Shown: positions 1 through 11,543, counted from the stretch's first letter. The stretch: DNA of 64,000 nucleotides from Protea cynaroides (GCA_028583415.1 CM053265.1:23382830-23446829); one strand, 5' to 3'. Made by a program: numbers and translations. The notes: generated by a model from the letters alone, not told the origin.

Positions 1-300
1 GTTAGGTTTAGGAATGGCTGATCGGGGGATTTTTTTTTTTATTTTTTTTTTTTTTTTTTTTTTAATCTAAGAATGGCTGCTTGGAAACTTGGATGAATGG
101 ACTAACATTACTAATATTTTGAGTTTCAACTTGTTTGCATTTCCTGGTCTGGGCCCTGCCAAATCAACACAAGATCTGATAATATCAATATTAACAAAAG
201 AACCCTACCATATTCAAGTTCCAAAACAAACAAACTAGGGAGTGTAATTTCTCTTGTCTGGAACTATCTCTTTGCAGTCTATTGTAAGCAAGGGACCTGA

Positions 301-342
301 ATTATATATATATATATATTTATTTATTTATTTATTTATTTT
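301..342. repeat. (TA)n/(TTTA)n microsatellite
   Basis: A TA run passes directly into TTTA units. It is ordinary low-complexity intronic sequence. Confidence 0.9.
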
Positions 343-1782
343 TCTCCCTTACAGGAAACATATTTGTGCAGTGACGTATCAAACAAGGCACTTACTTTAT
401 TCTTTAAAACCCAATGCACCCTCTTGCCTGTAAGTGGTAGACATACCTTATTTCCCCATGTTTCCTCTTGGAAGCATTTAATTTACTGTTTCTTGGTCCC
501 CAGCAACCCAGCTGTTCTTAGGATTATCTTCAGTTTATTTAAGTGAGTATAGATCTAATTCTCCAGCGGGTAATTTATATAATGCATGAATTTATGCAAT
601 TGGTGTGGCCCACCATTTTCTTTCATGGATAATCATTTGTTGGTTGAAACACTTAGGTGGGATATATTCCATGAACCTGACATCCTAAACTAGTTTAGCA
701 TTTGATTAAAGAGACCAAAGAGGTGCATCTGATGAACAAGGATGGTTGATCAAAGTTTGCCATATTTTAGGACCATAACCATCCAAAGGGTGGAATTGTT
801 AATGAGTTCAATTCTCCTTGGGGCTTTAAAAAAAAAATAGAATCATTGATTGTTCAAATGATGTGTCGGTACATCATCATCTCAGTGAATGTTTTGGGTA
901 GGCTTTTGGAGGCATGGTTTAAAGACTAGGGCATGGATTGGCAGCCTTGGCCAATCCCTAGTCACACCTGTCTAAGGCCGAGTTTTGGGTTTGTGGGGGC
1001 CGATCCGACTCGGAATCAGATAAGAATTGGCCAGGTCCTATCCTTGATTGACCCGTATACTTAACAGTGTCTGGGGGGGGGGGACTTCTAGAAGCCAGCT
1101 TCCAGTAATAAAAATCCGGTCCATTTTACTGTGTCGGTTTGGAATCTTTCCCTCCTTACTGCAGGAAAACCAGTCGTAGGGGAGGAGGGCTTTTAATCTA
1201 TTCATTGCTTTGACATTAAAGATTCCAAATCGACACCATGGGCTGGACCCATCGTTTGCCTCTTTGAATACTGGGCTTCTGGAACCCCAAGAGCAAAAGC
1301 AGAGAAGCTTACCCAAATGTACCCTTAGACTACTAATGAAAAGGATTTCGCATTCTTTGGATTTACATAAAGTCTGTGCCCGTGCCTCCTCCCTTGAAAT
1401 TGCGTGATAGTATAGAACTTGGCAGACAATGGTATTAATTTTACGGTTTACGTTTACTAAAAAAATATGATTAGTAGCACAAGCTCCACCTTCCTATGTC
1501 CTATCCATTATCCTAAAAAGGAAAAGTCAAATACTTGTCAGTTGTTGCACTAATCTTTAGGGTTTCTTTAAGTAAAATAGGAAAAAGAAACAGCATCATG
1601 AGAGCACTAAATGATTGTGCTTTTTATATCTCTGTTGTTAATCCATTTTTTATTTTTTATTTAATTTTGTATGAATTATCACTTTATCTTTTACCTAAGA
1701 TGTTCAATGTGGAAGAACATTACTATGTGGGTCATCTCACTGATTCAAACCATTGAAAGAAATTACCTCAACCTGAATAGCT

Positions 1783-1906
1783 AAGAGCCATGATGCTTCT
1801 TTATTTTCGTTTCATTTAAACCTTAAAAAAACAGAGAAAAGGCTTCCACTTTTTTATTTTTTATTTTTTCCAATTTATATTCCCAAAAAAAAAAAAAAAG
1901 AGCCAT
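1783..1906 (+). mobile_element. Short poly-A retroposon with 9-bp direct repeats
   Basis: A segment of about 106 bp ending in about 14 A residues is flanked by the direct repeat AAGAGCCAT (1783-1791 and 1898-1906). A poly-A tail with a target duplication is the signature of target-primed insertion by LINE machinery. The body is too short and AT-rich to assign to a LINE, a SINE or a processed transcript. The right repeat begins inside the A run, so its exact length is ambiguous. Confidence 0.5.
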
Positions 1907-2339
1907 AAGAGGATGGTGAGCCTTATTGTTTATCCTTGTTATCCAATTAACACCATCATCTGGATTGTTGAAAGCAAGAAAGAAAAAAAATTATTGCTGA
2001 AAGCAAGAAGGGGAAAAAAAAAATATTAACATTAGTACAAAGAAAAAAAAATTATAAAGAAAAGCACCAAATGATCATTTAGCATACACTCAGGCTAATT
2101 AAAGTGTTGAATTTGTTCATAAGGAATGTTGAACACTTTTAGTTTGATTGTAGAAAATTTTACACTTACAATGCTTTCCATCCAACTGGCTGGCCTTGGC
2201 AATGATCTAGACAATAGAGTGACCTCCTTTGGCAGAGCCAAAAGAGAAATATTAGTTTAGATGATCTAATGATACTGAAAATTGTGTAATTTTAGACAAG
2301 CAGACCAAAAGTTTCCGCACACTTGTGGGGTACTGGTAT

Positions 2340-2360
2340 TATATATATATATATATATAT
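2340..2360. repeat. (AT)n microsatellite
   Basis: About ten uninterrupted AT units. Confidence 0.9.
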
Positions 2361-2733
2361 TCTCATAGAGTAAATTCTGCTGTTCTCATTTTCATAAACC
2401 ATTTTTCATTTAGTGGTGATATTGGTGAAGCTACTTATGTGGTGATTTCAAATTTTGTTTCCCTTGTCCTAAAGTAGGTATTTCAATGTAGTATGTCTTG
2501 GATATCTATTCCCTGCTTATTTTTCTCTTGGGTAACTGCTTGGGTGGATGCTGACTTTCATGGAATACTGGTTATGGAAGCTGTATGTCCGGGTGACATA
2601 TATTGTAGTTTCTGATATTTTCTATTAAATGAACAATGGCAGGACTTATTGTTATTGAACATTTTATTTATGGATTGCCTTTGTAAGAGGGTTAGTAATT
2701 AATATGACTTTTATTCCTAGTACCCATTGTCCC

Positions 2734-2735
<2 letters not shown>

Positions 2736-2773
<38 letters not shown>
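2736..2773. repeat. (CT)n microsatellite
   Basis: About 18 perfect CT units, a common length-variable repeat in plant introns. Confidence 0.95.
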
Positions 2774-2777
<4 letters not shown>

Positions 2778-3142
2778 AATCCTTTTCCCGATTAAATGGA
2801 GTCTGCTATGTAAATCCTATTTTTGCCCTCCAACCCTATTTATAGCCTACTAGGGAATCCATTTCTTTTTCTCTCTACTTCAAATGCTAACCTTAGCTTT
2901 CCACTTGTTCTTTTAGCTTCTCTAATATGTAAATTACTACTCCTCACCGGGGCTTCGAAAGAAAGGCTAAATTCCAGTCATAGATGCCATCTTGCTAACT
3001 TTTTGTTGGAGGGAACAGAATTTCTCCTGCTAACGATTACTGATCTGCTGAGTGCTTGCTATTAAAAGAATAAAAAAAAGAACCCTCTATGGTTCTGATC
3101 TATTGATGTTTATTTTACTTGTTTATTTCTGGGCTGATGCAG

Positions 3143-3337
3143 ATGACAGTGTATGCTAATGGAGTTTCAGTTCTAATGCCTGGAGAAGAAATTCCTACCT
3201 TCATTGCACATCCAGCACCTGCCCCATGCCCACCAGAGGGCATCTCACGCCCTCCCCATCAACAGAATGCATTTACCACACTCAGCAACCCTACCTCAAA
3301 CGAAAACTCATGTTTCCAATTAGACTTGAACCCATAG
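3143..3337 (+). CDS. Terminal coding exon of an unidentified host gene
   Basis: The exon follows a clean acceptor (GATGCAG) and is open to a TAG at 3335-3337, giving 64 codons of normal composition. The peptide starts MTVYANGVSVLMPGEEIPTF, continues with a Pro-rich stretch (AHPAPAPCPPE) and ends FQLDLNP. The ending LDLNP resembles an EAR-type LxLxL repression motif, which suggests a nuclear regulator, but that is inference. I do not recognise the family. Two things support a real exon: the frame is undamaged while transposon frames in this window are riddled with stops, and the residues do not belong to any retroelement domain. Earlier exons were not found and probably lie left of the window. 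An ATG falls exactly at the exon start but need not be the initiator. Confidence 0.55.
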   Translation: MTVYANGVSVLMPGEEIPTFIAHPAPAPCPPEGISRPPHQQNAFTTLSNPTSNENSCFQLDLNP

Positions 3338-5048
3338 AAAATAAAAGTATGTACCATGTTCACGACTTCCTGATTTTGAACAGAGACCAAAGCAGAACAA
3401 ATCCTGGAGAAAAGAGTATCTACCCTGGAAAGATACCTGACGAGCGTATAAAGCATGAAATCTGAGCTAAATGTCACCTATTTTCCATCTGGTCCAATGT
3501 GTATATTGCAGTTTGTGAACAAACAGGGCTGGGTTCAGATGTTCTAGCTTACGTTAGAGGAGCTGATTAAAATTTCAATTGCGTTAACTATGCCTCCTTG
3601 TTCAGTTTTTCCTGTGCCATGTAGATGATTTTTTTTTATTTGATGTGAAGTGAATTCTGGAATCTACAGTTAATTGTTTGTTAAAACCTGTCTTTTACTA
3701 CTATTCTACATGATATTGTCCACATTGCTTCGTACCTGGAATCTTGTGTTTTCCAGTTTGTTTCATGAGAGTTACACAGCTTGGTTGTCTCTCTTGCCAA
3801 GGCCGATCTGTTACGTGTAAGACTATTTGGTTGTTATCCACTCTTTGGAATAGAGATGCTTCTATATCTGAATCTTCGGGTGTTACACGTTCTACTCAAT
3901 AAATCTCTGTTCACCAAAAAAAAAAAAAAAAGTTCAAATTATTCATTGGGAAAAATATGGTGGGCTAACACCATTGTTTGTTTTAAATGCCAGCCATGGT
4001 TTGTGGTAGTGGCTAGGTATTGGGAGATATTTGGATGGGAATCAGCCGATCCCAATTTGGATTTCGATTCTGATTCTTATATGACAAACCATTAAAATCT
4101 TTCAACAATCTCATGATTTATCTGGTAGGATTTAGTTTCAGGCCACTATCAGATAATCTGCAATCCCTTGGACATTTGGGAGTCCCTCCACCTATTTGGG
4201 ATTCAAACTTCACACTTCACATGTTATTAGATTAGGTTTTCACCCTCTTTGGGTTCCATGTGTTTCACCCTCTCCAGTTTTCATGTGTCTACATTATGTA
4301 TGGTCAATAAACCCTTAATTTACCTGAGACCCTCTACCTAATCCTTCAAACTCAATTGCAAGGGAAACTTGATGGAAGGGACAAAACATTTTAAACATCA
4401 AAAAAGAAACTTGTGAGAGAAGAGAATTCAAAATTTAAACATAAAAAAGAAATTTTTATAATCATTACTTAATATGATTGTATAAACTACTTAAATTTTT
4501 TTATCATATAACTAATTAAGTTTCTTATTATATTTAGCAATGATACTCTTTAGACGTAATTCTTGAATTACTTTACATTTGAATGAGAGTAAAATGAAAT
4601 TTAATAATCAACCATAGAATAATTTGGAGTGAATGTGAAATAATTTGGAGTGAATGTGAAAGAAGGATTTAAAAATTTTTCACTTGCCATCCCTCTTATA
4701 TCTCCTGCAACCAAATGGAGAGAAATGCAGGACAAGTTTAGGCTCAGTGGTCCACAGCTGAAAATCCATTAACTTATGTAGTGTGTTGGCTCAGGGCTAA
4801 AATCTATCAGACCCGCCAATCAAAACCCACAACCCAAAACTTTTAATTTAGTGACACTGAATCTATCACCAGTTTGACACTTGCCAAATAAAAAGACTTA
4901 TCTGGATCACACGAAGAAATTCTCATAGGCTCCAAGTATGACAAAGAAATGAAATCTTTTATTCAGGTCCAGTGCTGGCTTGGGCCTGTACTAGGGGCAC
5001 TGGAAAAAAAATTAAGGAAACATATCAAATCTTGGGTGGATGAAGTGC
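3338..5048. other. 3' UTR and downstream intergenic DNA
   Basis: The first few hundred bases after the stop are a plausible 3' UTR. A canonical AATAAA near 3898 is followed within about 20 bases by a run of 16 A (3916-3931). This is either the polyadenylation region or the tail of an old retroposon, and no matching target duplication was found. A 21-bp direct duplication (AATAATTTGGAGTGAATGTG-like) lies near 4620-4660. Nothing else was recognised. Confidence 0.4.
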
Positions 5049-5223
5049 AGTCTTTAAGGACTTGGATCGTCTTCGGTCTGTTCAGTCGTTCAGTCGTGGA
5101 CTGGGCGGATTGGAATAAAAGAACACGCATATCAATATATGGGGGGCGTGTCCTTTAAATCTAGTTCGCCATCCACGACTGGACGACTAGACGGACTGGA
5201 GACGATCTTTTTCCAGTCTTTAA
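5049..5223. mobile_element. Mutator-like MITE, 157 bp
   Basis: The element at 5058-5214 is almost entirely an inverted repeat. Two arms of about 70 bp, carrying the GATCGTCT and CAGTCGTGGA words, flank a short AT-rich loop. It is bracketed by a perfect 9-bp direct repeat AGTCTTTAA (5049-5057 and 5215-5223). Nine-base target duplications are characteristic of the Mutator superfamily. There is no coding capacity, so it depends on a transposase elsewhere. Its transcript could fold into a long hairpin. Confidence 0.8.
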
Positions 5224-5605
5224 ATGTCCTCTCCTTGGAAATATTTCCATATCCCAAAACAAGAATTACTAAGAACTCCTAAAAATGACAACTTTAAAAT
5301 AAATGAGGCTACCTTTGAGTCACCCTTTCTAAATCAGACTAATTAATCAAGACACTTACAAACACCGAAATAGAAAAGGATTTCTTTATATTTTTTTCCT
5401 TCCCCAATTAAACTTGGTTCATTCTTAGGTTGAAACTAAGGTTAAAAAAATCCAAATTAAATAAAATTAACTGATTAATAAATGGTTTGATTCTAGTTTC
5501 AAAATTGAAAACTTTTGATTAAACAGTTTGGTATGATTTTGAACCGATTACTGACTAAATCGACTAAAAAACTAATACTCGATGTTTTTAGGTGGAATTT
5601 ATAAT

Positions 5606-6107
5606 TTTATATTAGCAAAATTTACTCAGATACCTCCCTTGACAATTGGTTTACTACACAGAACTAGTCGCTCTTAACAAAAGTTACATACACTACCCTT
5701 GAAACGATGTTTTATAACAGTATAGTCCACACTAGGCATTAAAAACTAACGAGAGAAATTGTGAATATTTTTTAAGACAATACTACTCTTACTCAATGTA
5801 AAAATTATATAAATATACCATCGTGGTCTATTTCTGGAACGAGGCCTTTGCAAGTTCTCCAACTTGCAATAGGACAACTTGCAGAGGCCTAGTTCCAGAG
5901 ATAAACGATAGTATATTTATGTAATTTTACATTTAGTAAGGGTAATATTGTCTTAAAAAAATTTCATCAGTGTTTAAGGCCATTGTGGACTATACTGTTA
6001 TAAAACATTGTTTCAGGGGTAGTCCGTATAATTTTTGTCAAGAGAGAGTAGTTTTATGTAGTAAATCAATTGTCGATGGGTGTTTGAGTAAATTTCCCTT
6101 TATATTA
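5606..6107. mobile_element. Mutator-like foldback MITE, 484 bp
   Basis: The element at 5615-6098 consists of two imperfect inverted arms of about 230 bp around a core near 5835-5900. The ends read GCAAAATTTACTCA on the left and, on the opposite strand, GGGAAATTTACTCA on the right. A perfect 9-bp target duplication TTTATATTA lies at 5606-5614 and 6099-6107. Full-length inverted symmetry, no coding capacity and a 9-bp duplication fit a MULE-derived MITE. The arms keep similarity along their whole length, so RNA from either strand would form one long stem that could yield small RNAs. Confidence 0.85.
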
Positions 6108-7550
6108 ACGTAAATAATGAGTATGTTAACCGTTTGCTTCCTTTTTTGAGACTTCACTTATATTCTCCTTACATATTTAGAAGTTTTGATTTTCTACAAT
6201 AAAATTAGCAGGTAAGAGAGGAAAAGAAAACCTTAGAATGCGGAGGAAGGATTGAAATCCAACATCACTATTGGCTCCACCTCTTCCTTCTCCGCTACTT
6301 AGAAAACCAAAGCCAGAGGCTTCCGAGAAAAAATTGATGCAGAATGCAACAGTCGCTTTGCTGTTAGGGATTTCGATTCTTTGGACTCTAATGACGGCTC
6401 TGTTCCCCAATTGTAAGACCTGCATCCCGAAATCCTGATCTAATTTAGATTTTGACACATGGCAGGTGTTTCCACCATTGATGTGATGGATGCAACACCG
6501 GAATAGGTGTTGCCACCCAAAATGGTAAGTGTACTTTCACTTAATTACATTTGAGCATCAGGAATACCAGTAAAGTAAGCCTTAAACAAACCTGATTAGC
6601 AAGGCAAGCTAAGTCTATTCAGACTCACCTTATTCGATCAGAGTCTGCTGCCCGATAGGCAAACTGTGGTTTGGTTATAAACCCAGATCGATGGGGCCCT
6701 CGGATTCTACTTGAAATATTGTTAAATTAAGTTCTACCGTTCATTAAGGCCGGTCCCACTCCAATGGAGGTGTAATCGCACACTAACAAGGAGGGGTTTC
6801 GAGGGAGGGTTATAGGGTGACATTTGTCATCCCAAATAACCAATTGTGTCACCCTTTAGACCAACTGCCACCAGAAATGGGAGTTACTCCTCCCTTCTTT
6901 ATGCCCAATAGGACAACTGGCTATATGGGACCCCCTTCCCATGGAAAGTGGACTTACACCAAGAGAGAGAGACTCCAGTCCTTGTAGGACTATCTTCTCT
7001 CCTCTCCCATGCACGTATCAGTGATGGAATCAAGTGAAATTCCTCACTGGAATCTTACGTGCTTCTGAGAGAGGGAGGGAGGGAGGTTGCAGAGGAGAGA
7101 AACTTGTGAGAAAAGGAGAAGACAACTGGCTAAAGGCGTCTTTCTAAGGCAACACGTGTGCTAACTATCAGGAGCGAGTACTGGTAAATACACTATGTTC
7201 CCTTCAAATTCTAAATGTTGTAGAACCTCTTAGAGGGTGGAGAACCCTCTAAAACCTTGTGAATGAAACCTTCCATGGCAATTAATGGCAGACCATGGAC
7301 TGAAAGATAATGCAGTCCAGGTTTGGACATAAACCTGGACAGCAAACCATAGAGTACTAAATGGACCTTGAAAGGAAACCGGGGATAGAAACCGTGGCAC
7401 TTACTGATGCCAAGATGGTGTTAGATACATACCAAGAATAAGGAGAAGGAATCACAACCGGTCAAAGGACTTAGACCCGAGTTCTGACTGCATAATTACT
7501 CCGAATGGAAAGGTCCAGATGGGACTCCGCATGCAAAATTCTGGCATTCG
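6108..7550. other. Intergenic DNA, nothing recognised
   Basis: No domain, splice pattern or repeat boundary could be supported. A GA-rich patch lies near 7060-7085. The right part may already be the decayed leader or gag of the Ty3/gypsy remnant that becomes recognisable from about 8.0 kb. Confidence 0.4.
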
Positions 7551-7745
7551 GACCATCATAGTAGATCCCTCTATAAACGGGAGAACCCTCTGGGATTCTC
7601 CAGAAGGAGGGTTCGATCGTAGATATGCAACTAGACTTGCTTCCAGACAGTCATAGTAGGTCCTTATATAGAAGTGAACTCTATTGGATTCTCCGGAAGG
7701 AGGGTTTGGTCGCAGATATGCAATCGACTTACTGTTGGACAATCA
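7551..7745. repeat. Tandem duplication, about 95-bp unit
   Basis: Two diverged copies start near 7556 and 7651, each with TCATAGTAG, a TCTATA/TATATA stretch, GGATTCTCC and GAAGGAGGGTT. The start of a third copy (TCACAGTGG) is at 7743. Spacing is 95 and then 92 bases. Confidence 0.7.
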
Positions 7746-7780
7746 CAGTGGTTTTTGAGACTCAGAACTTGTCCTTTGGA

Positions 7781-7837
7781 AGCATCCAAATGGAATTTAC
7801 CCAAAAAAAAAAAAAAAAAAAAAGAGCATCCAAATGG
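7781..7837 (+). mobile_element. Extremely short poly-A insertion with 13-bp target duplication
   Basis: The direct repeat AGCATCCAAATGG (7781-7793 and 7825-7837) flanks only AATTTACCC, 21 A residues and one G. The structure fits a target-primed retroposon insertion truncated to about nine bases plus its tail. Confidence 0.6.
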
Positions 7838-8029
7838 ATGTATCTGGTCACAGTCTCCTGCTCAGATGGATGGATGTCCGGTCACAACCAAGCTATTTGT
7901 TGAAGCCTAAGGTCGTGAGGTGTACTCTGAGGTGGTACCGATTGCAAAAGTCATAATGCAAGCTTCTGAGATAGTTACTATGCTCAGAAGGAAGGGGCGA
8001 AATGTACTACACCCTATACCAGCACCAGG

Positions 8030-8761
8030 GCAGTAGCTAACCTCTTTAGGTTATCCTTCTTAGCCACAGGTCGGCTGCAACTGGCAGCAGCCTTACAGTG
8101 CCATTGATAGCACCCCCAGAGTTGGCCCCCAACCGAAGAATCCACAACCTCAACGAGGACAAGTGTTTGCAGGGACCTATGAGGATGCAGAGGCAACACC
8201 AGACGTGGTTACAAGTAATTTTAAATTCAGTTTACACTTATGCATTCATGTAGTTATACTAAATTGGATAAATGACCTTAGGTACACTTAGTATAGTTGG
8301 AGTGCAAACTAGAGTACTATTTCATTCAAGAGCTACCCATTGGTTTGTGTTTCCCACATTTGTGGAAAATATGGGTACACCAGCACAAACCCTAGTCAAT
8401 AACTTGGTAGTACGAACAGCTCTAGGACTGGAGGTGGTTCTCAACACATACTATGGACCCTGCCCAGTCATAGTGAACGAAAAGGAATTGGAGGCAAATC
8501 TAATACGCCTAGAGATGACTGATTTCGATGCCATCCTGGGTATGGATTGGTTGTCCAATCATCGAGCTAGAATACTCTATGTAGACAAGAAGATCTCCTT
8601 TCAACAAGAAGACAGAGGATCTTTTGGCTTCACAGGGTATAAGCCTAAGAAGAGGAGGAAGTTGTTTATCTCAGCCTTTAACAAACAATTTTCTACAGCA
8701 ATGATGTTTGGGCTATTTGGTTTTTGTACTAGATGCTTCAATGTGGTCACCTCAGTTAGAG
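8030..8761 (+). pseudogene. Element D: gag C-terminus and protease remnant (Ty3/gypsy)
   Basis: This is the oldest-looking Ty3/gypsy copy in the window. Bases 8110-8214 encode the linker that ends Gag in the related elements here (pattern GQVF, then a PDVVT-like end). After the putative intron at 8215-8281 comes the aspartic protease. The active-site DSG is changed to HSR (residues LFHSRATH), so it is dead. The downstream flap-side motif FDAILGMDWL is intact. An in-frame stop follows at the end of the 8272-8769 frame. The gag zinc knuckle was not found. Confidence 0.75.
8215..8281 (+). other. Putative gag-pol intron in element D (67 nt)
   Basis: The segment starts ACAA|GTAATT and ends CCTTAG|GTACA. 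Removing it keeps the reading frame from the Gag end into the protease, while reading through meets a stop shortly after. The position matches introns inferred in element A (19219-19299) and element C (ending 63596). Splicing itself is inferred. Confidence 0.55.
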
Positions 8762-9575
8762 GATATTGAAGTCATTTGTGAGTTTCCATATATTTTTCTA
8801 GAGGATTTACCAGGATTGCCTTCGGATAGGGCAACGGAGTTTGTGATCGACTTGCTGCCGGGATCAGCACCAATATCCAAAGCACTGTATAATAATGATG
8901 CCAACGGAGTTGAGAGAGTTGATGACCCAACTACAGGACCTTCTTGGCAAGGGTTTTATAAGACCCTATATTTCACCTTAGGGAGCACAAATCCTCTTCA
9001 TAAAAAGAAGGATGGGAGTATCAGATTATGCATGGACTACCGGGAGCTGAATAAGCTAACCATCAAGAATAGGTATCTGTTACCTTGGATTGAAAACCTA
9101 TTTGACTAGCTATAAGGTGCCATGGTATTCTCTAAGATAGACCTTCGGTTGGGCTACCATTAACTCAAGATCAAGGAAGGTGATATTTCCAAGATAACCT
9201 TTAAGACAAGGTATGAATACTATGAGTTCTTAGTAATGTCCTTCCGATTGACAAATGCTTCAATATCTTTTATGGAACTTATGAATTGAATATTCCACGA
9301 CTTTTGAACATTTTGGTTGTATTTTTCATTGATGAGATATTGGTTTTCTCTAAAAATTCTAGTAGAGAACATCGAGAACTTGAGACAAGCCTTGGAGAGG
9401 CTAAGAAGAGAAAAACTATATGCAAAGTTAAGAAATATGACTTTTGATTAGAAGAGGTAGCTTTCATAGGGCATGTTGTGTCTAAAGAGGGAATCAAGGT
9501 AGATCCTAGAAAGATCAAGGTAGTCATTGACTGGTTAGCTCCTAAAATGGTCACAAAAATTTAGAGTTTCTTAGG
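8762..9575 (+). pseudogene. Element D: reverse transcriptase remnant
   Basis: The pieces follow Ty3/gypsy order: PGLPSDRATEFVIDLLPG, then KKKDGSIRLCMDYRELNKLT, then a premature stop at 9107-9109 (CAG to TAG after ENLFD), then the palm. The catalytic box reads FIDEILVFSK, with the second aspartate of FIDD replaced by glutamate. The thumb segment before RNase H follows with more stops. Frameshifts and stops rule out function. Confidence 0.8.
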
Positions 9576-10110
9576 CTTGGCTGGCCATTACAGGAGATTT
9601 ATTGAAGACTACCCTTGGATAGTTGTACCCCTAATAAGGTTGACCACGAAGGGGATAAAATTTGAAGGGTTCGAAAAATGTAAGGAAAGCTTCCAAACAC
9701 TGAAATTAAGGTTAGTAACAGCACCAGTATTGACTATTCCATCCACTGCTAGTGCAATAACGTTATACACTGACGCCTCTAGATTGGTTTTGGGGTGTGT
9801 TGATGCAAGACGATCATGTGATAGCTTCTGCCTCCAAACAGTTAAAGAAGCATGAGAATAACTACCCCTTGGAGTTGGTAGCAATAATTTTTATCGTGAA
9901 ATCATGGAGACACTATTTGTATGGCGAAAAATTCTAGATCAAGTCATACCACAAGAGCCTTACATACCTCTTCACATCCAAGGAGTTGAATATGTGCAAG
10001 AGGCGATGGTTGGAACTACTCAAGGACTATAATTATGATATATAGTATCACCTAGGTAAAGCAAATGTGGTTGCTGATGCACTAAGTAGTAAGGAGGTCA
10101 TGAAGATAGA
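9576..10110 (+). pseudogene. Element D: RNase H remnant
   Basis: The frame begins LAGHYRRFIEDYPWI and runs to LYTDASRLVLGCV, the usual start of Ty3 RNase H (TDAS). A frameshift follows, then the conserved SKQLKKHENNYPLELVAI region, the KSLTYLFTSKELN segment, and YHLGKANVVADALS at about 10050-10085. One stop lies inside the last motif region. Confidence 0.75.
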
Positions 10111-11543
10111 TGAAGGACCACTAACAGAGGAGGCACACATTGCCTACATGTTAATACAATGTCAGGATCCTGACCAGATTTCAGTTTTAGAAGATTCTAC
10201 CAAGGACTCACTCATGTAAGGGCTGATACACGAGATTACAAGTCTGGTTGTAGCATTGAAGTTAAAACCAACATGGTTAAAAGACATAGCTGTAGAACTA
10301 ACCGAGGATCTGCATTTTAAAACGTTGATGGAAGACTTGGAAAGGTAAACCGGATCTAGATTCAAAGGTCGATTGTGCATACGAAAAAGTGCTGATCACA
10401 TCAAAGAAAAGGTGTTGCTAGAGGCACACACTACACCCTACACGATGCATCCTAGTAAAACTAAAATGTATCACGATTTGAAGAAAGTAGTCTAGTAGAG
10501 AGGAATGAAATCAGATATGGCAAACATTGTATACAAATGCCTTACTTGTTAGATAGCAACCACCAGGGTTACTACAACCTTTGCCAATACCAGAGTAGAA
10601 GTGAAACTACATAACTATGGACTTCGTCACAGGGTTACCACTAACCCCTCATATAGATGGTGCAGTTTGGGTCATTATTGACTGACTAATCAAGAGAGCA
10701 AGGTTCATTGCGGTTCAACTTCAGTATACTGTGGATAATCTAGCCCAGCTATATGTGGATAACATAATATGCCTATATTGAGTGTCGTCTAGCATAGTGT
10801 CAAATAGAGACCCTCAGTTCACATAAGTTCTGGGAAAGATTACAAAATGGCATGGATACCAAATTGACATTCAACATACCGTTTCATCATTAGACAGATG
10901 GACAGACAAAGAGGCCGACATATATATTGGAGGACATGCTTCAAGCCTATGCTATAGATTTCAAGGGTGCATGGGATCAGAACTTATCTCTAATGGATCT
11001 TAGACCCTCAGTTCACATAAGTTCTGGGAAAGATTACAAAATGTCATGGAGACCAAATTGACATTTCGCATAGCATTTCATCATTAGACAGATGGACAGA
11101 CAAAGAGGATGACATAAATATTGGAGGACATGCTTGAAGCCTATGCTATAGATTTCAAAGGTGCATGGGATCAGAACTTATCTCCAATGGAGTTTAGTTA
11201 CAACTACAGTTACCAGACTACTATTGGCATGGCTCTTTATGAGGCTCTCTATGGTTGGAAGTGCCGCACACCGTTATTTTTGGATGAGGTTGGCGAAAGA
11301 AGAATAGTGAGACAAGATATAGTCCAAGAGAAATGTCAAGTAGTGGATATAATCATAGAGAGGATCAAGGTAGCTCAATCCCATCAGAAAATTTACACAG
11401 ATGTAAGGCGAAAGGACTTCGAGTTTGTAGTTAGAGATAAGGTATTTTTCAAGATATCTCTTTCTCCAAGAATCATGAGGTTTGGAAAGAAGGAAAGCTG
11501 AGTCCAGGATATGTTGGACCTTATGAGATACCAAGAGGTATGG
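10111..11543 (+). pseudogene. Element D: integrase remnant, cut by an LTR
   Basis: Recognisable pieces are the pre-integrase linker, MYHDLKK of the zinc-binding region near 10465, heavily mutated catalytic-core segments, TDGQT near 10900 and 11090, and a core C-terminal frame (SYQTTIGMALYEALYGWKCR) at 11121-11501. The coding sequence stops in the middle of the integrase C-terminus at 11543, where the next LTR begins, so the element was interrupted by a later insertion. A 194-bp tandem duplication lies inside. Confidence 0.75.
10809..11191 (+). repeat. 194-bp tandem duplication inside integrase of element D
   Basis: Copy 1 (10809-10997) and copy 2 (11003-11191) both run from GACCCTCAGTTCACATAAG through ATTGGAGGACATGCTT to CAGAACTTATCTC. 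They differ at only a modest number of positions. The duplication covers the integrase core from the second catalytic aspartate region to beyond the glutamate region. Confidence 0.85.

Larger units (their letters stand above)
1..3142. other. Intron or upstream non-coding DNA of a host gene
   Basis: No convincing coding exon was found here. The stretch is AT-rich with poly-T near the start (about 31-63), simple repeats, and a short poly-A retroposon. It ends at a good acceptor (pyrimidines, then GATGCAG) before the terminal exon at 3143, so at least its right part is probably an intron of that gene. Short open frames inside show no recognisable domain. Confidence 0.45.

Noticed and set aside
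3781..3931. SINE or LINE 3' end with AATAAA and A tail
   Set aside because: No target duplication and no clear pol III boxes were found; it could equally be the host gene polyadenylation region.
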